NCBI GenBank assembly: GCA_040882055.1
Contig: JBBECA010000059.1
Location: forward strand, 1-21,687
Source: Nitriliruptor sp040882055
GTDB taxonomy: Bacteria > Actinomycetota > Nitriliruptoria > Nitriliruptorales > Nitriliruptoraceae
Direction: 5' to 3'
DNA length: 21,687 nt
Under the pieces are notes generated by a model. The model was not told the DNA's origin, did not search any database, and saw nothing but the letters and a program-made list of their open reading frames with translations. The position numbers and the translations under genes were made by a program. Positions 15,066 through 21,687 of the stretch are shown one piece after another (position 1 is the first letter of the stretch; the number at the start of each line of letters is the position of its first letter).

Positions 15066-16612
15066 GGCTGGGGGGTCTCCTCGGCGGACGGGCGGGGGCG
15101 GGTGGCGCTGGTGGCTGTATCGCTGACGGCGGTATCGCTGTTGGCTGCGTCGCGGGTGGTGGGTGCAGCGGTCGCGTCGCGTCGTGGCGGGGTCCGGCGT
15201 GCGGTCCGCGCTTGCTGACGCAGGTCGGCGAGCCGGTCGGCCACCGCTGCCTCGTGACCGTGGGAGGACGGCTCGTAGAGCACCGTGCCCACCAGCGCGT
15301 CCGGCAGGTAGGTCTGCGCCGGAGCGAACCCGCTCGCGTGGTCGTGAGGGTAGTCGTAATCGACGCCGTGCCCGAGGCTCCTGGCCCCCCGGTAGTGCCC
15401 ATCGCGCAGGTGGGCCGGCACGTCGGTGTTCCCGTGACGGCGTACCGCCTCGAGCCCGGCACCGATCGCGCGGGTGACCGCGTTCGACTTCGGCGCCACC
15501 GCGAGGGCGATCGCGGCGTGCACCAGCGCGTAGCGCGCCTCGGGCAGCCCGACCTTGTCGAGCGCGTCGAAGGCGGCCACCGCGGTCGGCAACGCCTGCC
15601 GGTCGGCGAGGCCGATGTCCTCGGAGGCGAAGATGACCATCCGGCGCGCCAAGAAGCGGGGGTCCTCCCCCGCCTCGAGCATCCGGATCAGCCAGTAGGC
15701 GGCCGCGTCGGGGTCCGAGCCGCGCATCGACTTGATGAAGGCGCTGACCTGGTCGTAGTGCCCGTCGGCGGCCTTGTCGTAGCGGAAGCGTTGCATCGCA
15801 TCGGCGACGTCGTCGAGGTCGATGGTGACCGGCGCGACGTCGTCGTCGCGAGCATCGGCGGGTCCCGGGGTCACCCCGGCGGCGGCGGCCGCGACCTCGA
15901 GGGCGCTGAGGGCAGCGCGGGCGTCCCCGTCGGCGACGTGCACGAGGTGGTCGCGGGCGTCGTCGACGAGCTCGATCCGGCCCCCGTAACCGCGGGCGCG
16001 GTCGGCCGTGGCGCGACGGAGCACCTCGTGGAGGTCGTCGTCGATGAGCGCCGTGAGCCGCACCAGCTGACAGCGGCTGAGCAGCGGGGCGTTCAGCTCG
16101 AAGAAGGGGTTCTCGGTGGTCGCGCCGATGAGGGTGACCCAACCCGCCTCGACGCCGGGCAGCAGCGCGTCCTGCTGGCCCTTGTTGAAGCGGTGGATCT
16201 CGTCGACGAACAGGACCGTCCGCCGGTCGCGGAGCTCCAGCCGGCTGCGACCCTCCTCGATGATGCGGCGCACGTCCTTGACCCCCGCGGTCACCGCGGA
16301 CAGCTCGAGGAAGGCTGCGTCGACGTGGCTGGCGATCACCGTGGCCAGCGAGGTCTTACCGACCCCCGGCGGGCCCCACAGGATCAGGCTCCGCAGGTCG
16401 CCGCGATCGAGCATCGCCCGCAGGGGCTTGCCCGTCCCGAGCGCATCGAGCTGGCCGACGTACTCGCTGAGGTCGCGGGGACGCAGCCGCGCGGCGAGCG
16501 GGACGCCTGCGCCGGGGGCGCGTGGCCGGGCCCGGTCGGCGTGCGCGCCGCTGTCGCCGACGTCCGCAGGTCCGGGGTCGGCGGCCGCCTGCTCGAACAG
16601 CTGCTCGCTCAC
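15062..16612 (-). CDS. rarA: Replication-associated recombination protein RarA (MgsA AAA+ ATPase)
   Basis: RarA is a clamp-loader-like AAA+ ATPase that acts at stalled replication forks. Walker A is GPPGVGKT (80-87), Walker B is LFVDEIHRFNK, sensor 1 is GATTENPFFELN, followed by the MgsA C-terminal domain (EDIGLADRQALPTAVAAFDALDKVGLPEARYAL). At 516 residues it is longer than the usual ~440. The excess is a ~35-residue N-terminal lead-in before PLAARLRPRDLSEYVGQ and a ~55-residue Thr/Ala/Arg-rich tail after the domain, both likely disordered. The GTG start at 16612 has no clear ribosome binding site, so a later start is possible. It heads the leftward operon and is divergent from the HNH gene, across a region holding an SOS-like box. 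Confidence 0.93.
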   Translation of the reverse strand: MSEQLFEQAAADPGPADVGDSGAHADRARPRAPGAGVPLAARLRPRDLSEYVGQLDALGTGKPLRAMLDRGDLRSLILWGPPGVGKTSLATVIASHVDAAFLELSAVTAGVKDVRRIIEEGRSRLELRDRRTVLFVDEIHRFNKGQQDALLPGVEAGWVTLIGATTENPFFELNAPLLSRCQLVRLTALIDDDLHEVLRRATADRARGYGGRIELVDDARDHLVHVADGDARAALSALEVAAAAAGVTPGPADARDDDVAPVTIDLDDVADAMQRFRYDKAADGHYDQVSAFIKSMRGSDPDAAAYWLIRMLEAGEDPRFLARRMVIFASEDIGLADRQALPTAVAAFDALDKVGLPEARYALVHAAIALAVAPKSNAVTRAIGAGLEAVRRHGNTDVPAHLRDGHYRGARSLGHGVDYDYPHDHASGFAPAQTYLPDALVGTVLYEPSSHGHEAAVADRLADLRQQARTARRTPPRRDATAAPTTRDAANSDTAVSDTATSATRPRPSAEETPQP

Positions 16613-16693
16613 AGCGCCGACCGTACCCGCGGGCGGGTCGCGACCGGTCTCCGCACCTCGAGTCCGTTCTCCACAGTCGAGCTCCGATCCCCC

Positions 16694-16722
16694 CTGTAAC
16701 CGAGCATATGTTCGAGTAGACT
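16694..16722 (+). promoter_or_regulatory. Promoter of the DUF222/HNH gene with LexA/SOS-like box in the spacer
   Basis: The sequence reads CTGTAA (16694-16699, -35-like), 17 nt, then TAGACT (16717-16722, -10, TAnnnT). The spacer holds CGAGCATATGTTCGA (16701-16715). The actinobacterial SOS box is TCGAAC-N4-GTTCGA; here the right half is perfect and the left half differs at two of six bases. LexA bound there would cover the promoter. Because the box is nearly palindromic and lies 88 nt upstream of divergent rarA, it might affect both genes. LexA control of 13E12-family genes is known in Mycobacterium tuberculosis. Confidence 0.6.
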
Positions 16723-16750
16723 GGCAGGGTCAGCCACCAACGGGGACCGC

Positions 16751-18268
16751 GTGCGCAGCAGCCAGGGCTACCGGCACACCAGCCGCCCGACCCTGCCCGT
16801 CATCGCTCGCGAGGACCGCCACGGCTACGACCGTGACGGCCGCGACGGCCGCGACGGCCGCGACCCGGTGGACACACCGATCCCGACCGAGCCGACCGAG
16901 CGCGCGCCGGTTGCGCGATCCGTCGACGTGCCGAGCGCGGTCGCGACGATCCTCGCCGGTGACGACCTCCCGGTCCCGCCCGACGGCGAGATGGCCGAGC
17001 TGGTCGCCACGTTGCGGGCCGCCGATCGCCTCACCGCGCGGGCGGTGAGGTTGGCGGGACGGCTCGACGCGCGACGCGCCGCGGCCGAGGAGGGCATGAC
17101 CTGCGACGGGGCGCTGCGCCTCCACACCGGCCTGGTCGGCCACGACGTGTCGATGGTGCTGACCGCGGCCGACATCCTGGCCTCGATGCCGGCCGCCTCC
17201 GCACTGTTCGCGCGTGGGATCCTGACCTGGGGACACGTCCGGCAGCTGACCGTCGGGGTGCGCCGGTTCGACCGCACGACACGCACCGCCCTGGACCAGC
17301 ATCTGGCCGACCACACCCCGCAGCTCGAGGCGATGGATGCGGAGCGGCGAGCGTGGGCGCTCGAGGACGCCATCGACGATCACCGCCCCGAACGCGTCCT
17401 GGAACGGCGGGCGGACCAGCAGGAACGGACCGAGTTCCTCGCGCTCCAGGGCCAGCTCGACGGATCCGGCAGCCTGTACGGCCAGTTCGGTCCGGAGAAC
17501 TTCGCGGCCATCGCCGGTGGGCTCGACACCGAAGCGGATGCACCACGCGCGCTGCCGTGCCCGGGCGACCAGGACGGCCCCGGCGACGCCGCCCCCACCC
17601 GCGGCCAGCAGCTCGCCGACGCGCTCGTCCGACTGTGCACAGGTGCGGGCGCCGCGGTGGGCGCTCGTGTCGGGACGGCCGTCCGGTTCAGCGTGATCGT
17701 GGACGCCGACCGGGTCACCGACCGTGCGGCGGGCCACATCGTCGCCGGCGTGCGCGGACGGCCGCCACGGATCGTGCGCCGAGCGTTGGACCGCTTCGCC
17801 TGCGACGCCGCCCTGGACGTGGTCGTGCGGGACGGGACCGACCTGATCGCCGCCCAGCGGTACGCACCCGAGATCACCGCGGCGACCCGCCGCGCCATCG
17901 CCGCCCGCGACGGCGGTTGCCGGTTCCCCGGCTGCACCGCACCCGTCAGCTGGTGCGACGTCCACCACGTCCGCCCTCGCGCCATCGAACACGATCCGCG
18001 AGCCGTCGACGGCGACCACCACCCCCACAACCTGGTCCTGCTCTGCCGGCGGCACCACACCACCGTCCACGGCCGCGGCTGGCGACAACAGCTCGGCCCC
18101 GACGGCACCTACCTGCTCCGCCGCCGCGGACGCGCCTGGACCACGCTGCCCCGCACCGCACAGCAGCTCCCCCCGCCGGGGTACGAGCGCACCGGGCCCG
18201 CAGCGCGGGCAGGGCCACACGCGACGCCTCGAGCCGGCCCCACGTCCGCACCGTTGCTGCCCTTCTGA
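16751..18268 (+). CDS. DUF222 / HNH endonuclease domain protein (13E12-like family)
   Basis: A 505-residue protein with an N-terminal DUF222 helical domain (about 75-330) and a C-terminal HNH nuclease. The HNH region has C390 and C395 in CRFPGC, C402 with H405-H406 in CDVHH, N427 in HNLVLLC, C432 with H435-H436 in CRRHH, and H440. These are the expected metal and catalytic positions of the ββα-Me fold. Members are abundant and repeated in actinobacterial genomes (13E12 repeat family of mycobacteria); their role is unsettled. The GTG at 16751 follows GGGGA at a 4-nt distance, and the first 45 residues are low complexity, so the true start may be downstream (for example GTG 16869). The preceding promoter carries an SOS-like box. 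The gene is opposite in strand to its large neighbours. Confidence 0.88.
   Translation: MRSSQGYRHTSRPTLPVIAREDRHGYDRDGRDGRDGRDPVDTPIPTEPTERAPVARSVDVPSAVATILAGDDLPVPPDGEMAELVATLRAADRLTARAVRLAGRLDARRAAAEEGMTCDGALRLHTGLVGHDVSMVLTAADILASMPAASALFARGILTWGHVRQLTVGVRRFDRTTRTALDQHLADHTPQLEAMDAERRAWALEDAIDDHRPERVLERRADQQERTEFLALQGQLDGSGSLYGQFGPENFAAIAGGLDTEADAPRALPCPGDQDGPGDAAPTRGQQLADALVRLCTGAGAAVGARVGTAVRFSVIVDADRVTDRAAGHIVAGVRGRPPRIVRRALDRFACDAALDVVVRDGTDLIAAQRYAPEITAATRRAIAARDGGCRFPGCTAPVSWCDVHHVRPRAIEHDPRAVDGDHHPHNLVLLCRRHHTTVHGRGWRQQLGPDGTYLLRRRGRAWTTLPRTAQQLPPPGYERTGPAARAGPHATPRAGPTSAPLLPF
16835..16864 (+). repeat. GACGGCCGC microrepeat (3 copies plus partial)
   Basis: Three perfect tandem copies of the 9-mer GACGGCCGC (16835-16861) followed by a partial GAC encode Asp-Gly-Arg repeats near the N terminus of the HNH protein. 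The 9-bp period keeps the frame if copies are gained or lost. Confidence 0.85.
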
Positions 18269-18329
18269 GCTGGCCCGCACGCGACATCGACGCCGCCGCA
18301 CCGCCGCCACACCGACTGCTGCTGTCTCA

Positions 18330-18356
18330 CCCCGCCCGACCCGAGGTCGTGCGGGG
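18330..18356 (+). terminator. Hairpin downstream of the HNH gene
   Basis: CCCCGC (18330-18335) pairs with GCGGGG (18351-18356), and inside it CGACC (18337-18341) pairs with GGTCG (18345-18349), around a CGA loop with one C-U mismatch. It lies 62 nt after the HNH stop and before the antitoxin promoter. There is no T-run, so it is a GC-only terminator candidate. Confidence 0.5.
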
Positions 18357-18391
18357 CTGAGGCGCGTGTTCCGAGTCGCTCGGCAGGTGCG

Positions 18392-18425
18392 CTCTGTACG
18401 TTTCTGGCCGGGAGACCGTACAGAG
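18392..18425 (+). promoter_or_regulatory. Inverted-repeat operator of the antitoxin gene
   Basis: CTCTGTACG (18392-18400) and CGTACAGAG (18417-18425) are perfect 9-bp inverted repeats separated by 16 nt, ending next to the ribosome binding site AGAGGAG (18422-18428). A -10-like TACGTT (18397-18402) overlaps the left arm. Phd/YefM antitoxins typically autoregulate by binding repeats with a TGTAC core, so this is the likely operator. Binding is inferred. Confidence 0.65.
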
Positions 18426-18435
18426 GAGCGCCGCG

Positions 18436-18696
18436 ATGGAGGTCCCCGTCACCGAGTACCGCCGGCGCCTGGCGCACTACCACGCCCTGGCCCGGGAGGG
18501 TGAGCCCATCTACGTGACCGAACACGGCGTCCCCACCGTGCGCGTGTCGACGGCGACGGACGACGAGGTCGTCGCACGGTTGGTCGCGCGAGGCGACGTC
18601 CGGCCACCCGTCACCCGTTCCCGTCGACCGCTCCCTCCTCCGGTGCCGTACGACGGCCCTCCCAGTGAGGTGCAGATCGCTGAGGAGCGCCGGTGA
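18436..18696 (+). CDS. Phd/YefM-type antitoxin
   Basis: An 86-residue protein with the Phd/YefM N-terminal DNA-binding pattern: MEVPVTEYRRRLAHYHALAR, then EGEPIYVTEHGVPTVRVS (about residues 1-38). This is the fold that dimerises and binds the operator. The C-terminal half is charged and Pro-rich, as expected for a toxin-wrapping segment. ATG start with AGAGGAG 7 nt upstream. The stop overlaps the toxin start (GTGA, 18693-18696), the usual coupling in these modules. It pairs with a PIN-type toxin, a common combination in actinobacteria despite the Phd name. The reading frame is intact while the toxin is not. Confidence 0.82.
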   Translation: MEVPVTEYRRRLAHYHALAREGEPIYVTEHGVPTVRVSTATDDEVVARLVARGDVRPPVTRSRRPLPPPVPYDGPPSEVQIAEERR

Positions 18697-18869
18697 TCCT
18701 CTGCTGGGACGCGTCCGCGATCGTGAAGCTGGTCGTGGAGGAGCCGGGCAGCGACCTCGCCGCCAGGCTCTGGGCCGAGGACGCCCCGGGGCTGGCGACC
18801 TGGGACCGGCAGCTCCACGGCATCGCCGCGGCACACGGCGTCGGCGTCGCGCCGGCGGACATCCCCTGA
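18693..18869 (+). pseudogene. PIN-domain (VapC-like) toxin remnant with internal deletion
   Basis: A 58-codon frame starting GTG at 18693, overlapping the antitoxin stop. The N-terminal part (ILCWDASAIVKLVVEEPGSD, residues 2-21) is a typical PIN start with the first catalytic Asp (D6). After about residue 32 the sequence jumps to what is normally the end of a PIN domain, GLATWDRQL followed by AAAHGVGVAPADIP. Intact proteins of this type have about 130 residues. The missing ~70 residues would carry the conserved Glu and the second Asp (the EA..AL and DALHLA-type motifs), so nuclease activity should be lost. The deletion kept the frame and ends at a normal C terminus. It could instead be an assembly error, which reads across the junction would reveal. 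Confidence 0.75.
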
Positions 18870-18902
18870 ACGTCGGGACAGCAGCAGGACCCGCCCGGCG
18901 TT
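18869..18902. terminator. Convergent-gene hairpin between the toxin remnant and purE
   Basis: AACGTCGGG (18869-18877) and CCCGGCGTT (18894-18902) form a 9-bp stem with one T-G wobble on the plus strand and a 16-nt loop. The stem sits exactly between two convergent genes (18869 and 18909) and may end transcription from both sides. No T-run is present on either strand. Confidence 0.45.
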
Positions 18903-18908
18903 CGGAGG

Positions 18909-19391
18909 TCAGTCGCGCGGCAGGCGGGCGTCCTTGGCGAGCGCTTCCTCCCGCAGGCCCTCGCGGTAGGTGGCCAGCTGGCCCCGCAAGGTGTCGTCGG
19001 AGGTCGCCAGGATGCGCAGGGCCAGCAACCCGGCGTTGGCGGCGCCGCCGATCGCCACCGTCGCGACCGGCACCCCGCGCGGCATCTGCACGATGGAGTA
19101 CAGGGCGTCGACGCCGTCGAGCGCCGTGATCGGGACCGGCACCCCGATGACGGGCAGTTCGGTCACCGACGCGAGCATCCCCGGCAGGTGGGCGGCACCG
19201 CCGGCGCCGGCGATCAGGACCCGGTAGCCGGCGTCGACCGCCGCGTGTCCGAACGCCAGCATCTCGTCGGGCATCCGGTGGGCGGAGAGGACCTTGACCT
19301 CGTACGGCACCCCGAAGTCACGCAGCACCTCGACCGCCGGCTCCATCGTCGGGTAGTCGGAGTCCGAACCCATCAGCACGGCGACGGTCAC
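18909..19391 (-). CDS. purE: N5-carboxyaminoimidazole ribonucleotide mutase, PurE
   Basis: PurE converts N5-CAIR (the PurK product) to CAIR in purine biosynthesis. The 160-residue length is normal for class I PurE. Visible motifs are MGSDSDYPTM (phosphate and substrate binding), the catalytic His in SAHRMP, and GAGGAAHLPGM. The GTG start overlaps the purK stop (GTGA, 19391-19388), so the two enzymes that pass the unstable N5-CAIR are translationally coupled. The gene is convergent with the toxin remnant. Confidence 0.96.
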   Translation of the reverse strand: MTVAVLMGSDSDYPTMEPAVEVLRDFGVPYEVKVLSAHRMPDEMLAFGHAAVDAGYRVLIAGAGGAAHLPGMLASVTELPVIGVPVPITALDGVDALYSIVQMPRGVPVATVAIGGAANAGLLALRILATSDDTLRGQLATYREGLREEALAKDARLPRD

Positions 19392-20533
19392 GGGGTCACC
19401 TCGGGGTCGAGGGCGTCGGCGGCGCGCCGGGCCCGTGCCAGCGCCTGGTCCAGATCGGGCCCGACGGCGGTCACGTGCCCGAGCTTGCGGCCCGGACGGT
19501 AGTCCTTGCCGTAGAGGTGGACGTGGACCTCGTCGACGGCCAATGCGGCCGCGAGGTGGTCGCGCGGGTCGCCGTCACCCCCGACGACGTTGACCATCAC
19601 CGCCGGCGCGACCGGCCGCGGGCTACCGAGCGGGAGGTCGGCGACCGCCCGGAGGTGGTTCTCGAACTGCGACGTCGCCGCGCCCTCGATGGTGACGTGG
19701 CCGGCGTTGTGCGGCCGCGCGGCGAGCTCGTTGAGCAGCACCCGTCCACCCGTGACGAACAGCTCGATCGCCAGGAGCCCGACCGGCTCGACCACCTCGG
19801 CGACGATGCCGGCGATCCGTCGTGCCTCGGCGACGTACGCGTCGTCCAGCGGTGCCGGCGAGAGCACCTCGCGGCACATGCCGTCGCGCTGGTCGGTGAG
19901 CACCGGGTCGTAGACGACCATCTCCCCGCCCGGGCGCCGCGCGACCAGGACGGCACACTCGTGGTCGAGCGGCAACGACGGCTCGACCAGCACCGGCCCG
20001 GCGACCTCGGCCAGCACGTCGTCCGCCGCGTTCGCGTCGTCGGCGACGTACACCCCGCGTCCGTCGTACCCGCCCCGGGGGCGCTTGAGCACCAGGGGCC
20101 AACCGTGCTCGTCGGCGAACGCCGTGACCTCGTCGACACGCTCGGCCACCACCCACGGCGCCACCGGGACGCCTGCGGGCCCGAGCACCTCACGCTGTCG
20201 GACCTTGTCGGTCGCGACGGCGAGGGTCGCCGACGACGGACGCACCACGTACCCCTCCGCCTCGAGCTGACGCATCGCGTCGAGGTCCACCAGCTCGTGC
20301 TCGACCGTGAGCACGTCGCACGACGCCGCCAGCCGACGCAGACCCTCGGCGTCGGGACGACCGACGAGCAGATCGCGGCAGAACGGCGCCGCGGCGTCGT
20401 CAGCTGAAGCCAGCAGCACGATCGGCAGGTCCAGCCGCGCCGCCGGCGGCAGCAACATCCGGGCGAGCTGGCCGCCACCGACGATGCCGATCGTCGGGCG
20501 GACGGGCATCGGCCGGTCTGCCGCCGGACTCAC
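19388..20533 (-). CDS. purK: 5-(carboxyamino)imidazole ribonucleotide synthase, PurK
   Basis: PurK is an ATP-grasp enzyme that carboxylates AIR with bicarbonate and ATP to give N5-CAIR. The 381-residue protein has the N-terminal IGIVGGGQLARML, the ATP-grasp KRPRGGYDGRGVYV, and the family signature NELAARPHNAGHVTIEGAATSQFENHLRA split over residues about 285-315. GTG start, overlapping the aspS stop (GTGA, 20533-20530). Together with purE downstream it supplies the CAIR step by the PurK/PurE route. Confidence 0.96.
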   Translation of the reverse strand: MSPAADRPMPVRPTIGIVGGGQLARMLLPPAARLDLPIVLLASADDAAAPFCRDLLVGRPDAEGLRRLAASCDVLTVEHELVDLDAMRQLEAEGYVVRPSSATLAVATDKVRQREVLGPAGVPVAPWVVAERVDEVTAFADEHGWPLVLKRPRGGYDGRGVYVADDANAADDVLAEVAGPVLVEPSLPLDHECAVLVARRPGGEMVVYDPVLTDQRDGMCREVLSPAPLDDAYVAEARRIAGIVAEVVEPVGLLAIELFVTGGRVLLNELAARPHNAGHVTIEGAATSQFENHLRAVADLPLGSPRPVAPAVMVNVVGGDGDPRDHLAAALAVDEVHVHLYGKDYRPGRKLGHVTAVGPDLDQALARARRAADALDPEVTP

Positions 20534-21687
20534 GACTTCGGGGTCGGCAGCAGGCGGAGACCGACGTCGCGGAGAGCCGCCTCGTCGTGCGGCGCCGGCG
20601 CGTCGGTCATCGGGTCGGCGCCCGACTGGGTCTTCGGGAAGGCGATGACCTCACGGATCGAGTCCTCGCCGCAGATCAACATCACGAGCCGGTCGAGGCC
20701 GGGGGCGATCCCGCAGTGCGGCGGCACCCCGTACTTGAACCCGCGGAGCAGGAAGCCGAACTTGTCCTCAGCGGCCTCGTCGGAGATGCCGAGGAAGCGG
20801 AAGACGCGGCGCTGCACCTCGGCGTCGTGGATACGCACCGACCCCGAGGCGAGCTCGACGCCGTTGAGCACGATGTCGTAGGCCCGGGTGGTCGCCTCGC
20901 CCGGCCGCTGTTCGAAGTCGTCGAGGAACTCGGGCGCCGGCGCGGTGAACGGGTGGTGGTTCGGCACCCAGCCGGCGGAGTTCGCGGCGGTCGGGTCGTC
21001 GGACTCGGACGCCGGGTCGAACATCGGCGGCTCGACGACCCAGACGAACTCCCAGCGGTCCTCGGGGATGTGGCCGTAGGCCTCGGCCAGCGCGTTCCGG
21101 AGCGCGCCCATCAGCTGCCGCGCGAAACGTGTCGGGCCGGCGCCGAAGAAGATCGCGTCGCCGACGCTGGCCTCGGTCTCGGCCAGCAGGCCCGCCACCT
21201 CGTCGTCGGACATGAACTTGGTCAGCGGTGAGCGCAGGGTGACGCCGCCGCCCTCACCGTCCTCGACCACCCCCCAGGCCAGGCCCTTGGCGCCGCGGCG
21301 CTTGGCCCACTCGGTCCACTCGTCGAACTGTTTGCGGGTCAGCTCGCCCCCGCCGGGTAGCGCGACCGCGATGACCGAGCCCCCGTCGGTCAGCACGCCC
21401 TCGAACACCCCCACCTCGGTGTCGGCGAACACCGCACCGAGGTCGGCCAGCTCCATGCCGAAACGTAGGTCGGGCTTGTCCGACCCGAACCGGCGCATGG
21501 CCTCGGCGAAGGTGATGCGCGGGAACGGGGTCTGGAGCGACTCGCCGAGGACCTCGTCCCAGATCTCGACGAACATCTCCTCGCACAGCGCGTAGATGTC
21601 CTCCTCGTCCCCGAACGACAGCTCGAGGTCGAGCTGGGTGAACTCCGGCTGCCGGTCGGCGCGCAGGTTCTCGTCGCGGAAGCAGCG
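20530..21687 (-). CDS. aspS: Aspartyl-tRNA synthetase, C-terminal part (5' end beyond the right edge)
   Basis: The last 385 codons of a bacterial-type AspRS, which charges tRNA-Asp. The frame is open to the window edge. It begins in class II motif 2 with RCFRDENLRADRQPEFTQLD, then FGSDKPDLRFGMEL, the bacterial insertion domain (about 130 residues, GGGELTRKQFDEWTEWAKRR and GAKGLAWGVV), HHPFT, GSVRIH, and motif 3 GIAPGLDRLVMLICGEDSIREVIAFPK. The missing N-terminal ~200 residues would hold the anticodon-binding OB fold, so discriminating versus non-discriminating tRNA use cannot be judged. It overlaps purK by GTGA, an unusual pairing of translation and purine genes, but plain co-transcription explains it. 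Confidence 0.96.
   Translation of the reverse strand, partial: RCFRDENLRADRQPEFTQLDLELSFGDEEDIYALCEEMFVEIWDEVLGESLQTPFPRITFAEAMRRFGSDKPDLRFGMELADLGAVFADTEVGVFEGVLTDGGSVIAVALPGGGELTRKQFDEWTEWAKRRGAKGLAWGVVEDGEGGGVTLRSPLTKFMSDDEVAGLLAETEASVGDAIFFGAGPTRFARQLMGALRNALAEAYGHIPEDRWEFVWVVEPPMFDPASESDDPTAANSAGWVPNHHPFTAPAPEFLDDFEQRPGEATTRAYDIVLNGVELASGSVRIHDAEVQRRVFRFLGISDEAAEDKFGFLLRGFKYGVPPHCGIAPGLDRLVMLICGEDSIREVIAFPKTQSGADPMTDAPAPHDEAALRDVGLRLLPTPKS

Noticed and set aside
11457..15218. A 1253-codon plus-strand open frame antisense to alaS, the small genes and rarA
   Set aside because: It is rich in Arg/Gly/Ala/Asp/His, has no recognisable domain, and lies wholly opposite well-identified genes. 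Long antisense frames are expected at this G+C content.
16751..18268. HNH gene as part of a mobile intron or insertion element
   Set aside because: No terminal inverted repeats, target duplication, reverse transcriptase or intron signature was seen around it. DUF222/HNH genes are usually free-standing.
1..21687. tRNA, rRNA and CRISPR arrays
   Set aside because: No cloverleaf with a TTCGA/TTCAA arm and CCA-end pattern, no conserved rRNA stretches, and no regularly spaced repeats were recognised by eye on either strand. A covariance-model scan was not possible here.

Overview
The window is about 70% G+C, densely coding, and uses GTG rather than ATG for nearly every start. It looks like a chromosomal segment of an actinobacterium. 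The run rarA - DUF948 - small membrane protein - alaS - ruvX - mltG - aroE is a typical actinobacterial housekeeping block, and the DUF222/HNH gene belongs to a family (13E12-like) largely confined to that phylum. A deep-branching, piliated lineage such as Nitriliruptoria is a guess; the exact taxon cannot be read from the sequence. No tRNA, rRNA, CRISPR array or insertion sequence was seen.

Layout. (1) 1-7280, minus strand: a type IV pilus locus. In transcription order it encodes a roadblock/LC7 protein, a DUF4388 protein, an MglA/CvnD-like small GTPase, PilB, PilT and PilC. After a 282-bp gap comes a prepilin gene that runs off the left edge. The gap holds a convincing cyclic-di-GMP-I (GEMM) riboswitch (170-268), 12 nt downstream of the predicted start of a WhiG/FliA-like promoter (287-314). 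A second promoter of the same type and spacing (7253-7280) precedes the roadblock-to-pilC operon. Both PilB and, unusually, PilT carry an N-terminal T2SSE_N/MshEN-like domain, a fold that binds cyclic-di-GMP in some relatives. (2) 7393-8933, minus: a secreted choice-of-anchor-B/LVIVD-repeat protein with an Asp/Pro-rich tail. (3) 9011-16612, minus: terminator-like hairpin, aroE, mltG, ruvX, alaS, a small membrane protein, a DUF948 protein and rarA. Several junctions are 4-base GTGA overlaps, so this is probably one transcription unit. (4) 16694-18869, plus: a DUF222/HNH endonuclease gene whose promoter contains a LexA/SOS-like box, a hairpin, then a Phd/YefM-type antitoxin with its own inverted-repeat operator, followed by a PIN toxin reduced to 58 residues by an apparent internal deletion. 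(5) 18869-21687, minus: a shared convergent hairpin, purE, purK and the 3' part of aspS, overlapping by GTGA.

How it works together. The most interesting region is the pilus locus. Pilin synthesis (riboswitch), possibly transcription (sigma-28-like promoters; in Streptomyces WhiG is held by the cyclic-di-GMP-dependent anti-sigma factor RsiG) and possibly both motor ATPases (MshEN-like domains) all point to cyclic-di-GMP. The GTPase/roadblock pair resembles the MglA/MglB switch that places pili at a pole in Myxococcus. The riboswitch and gene identities are well supported by sequence. The promoter class and the single-regulon interpretation are inference.
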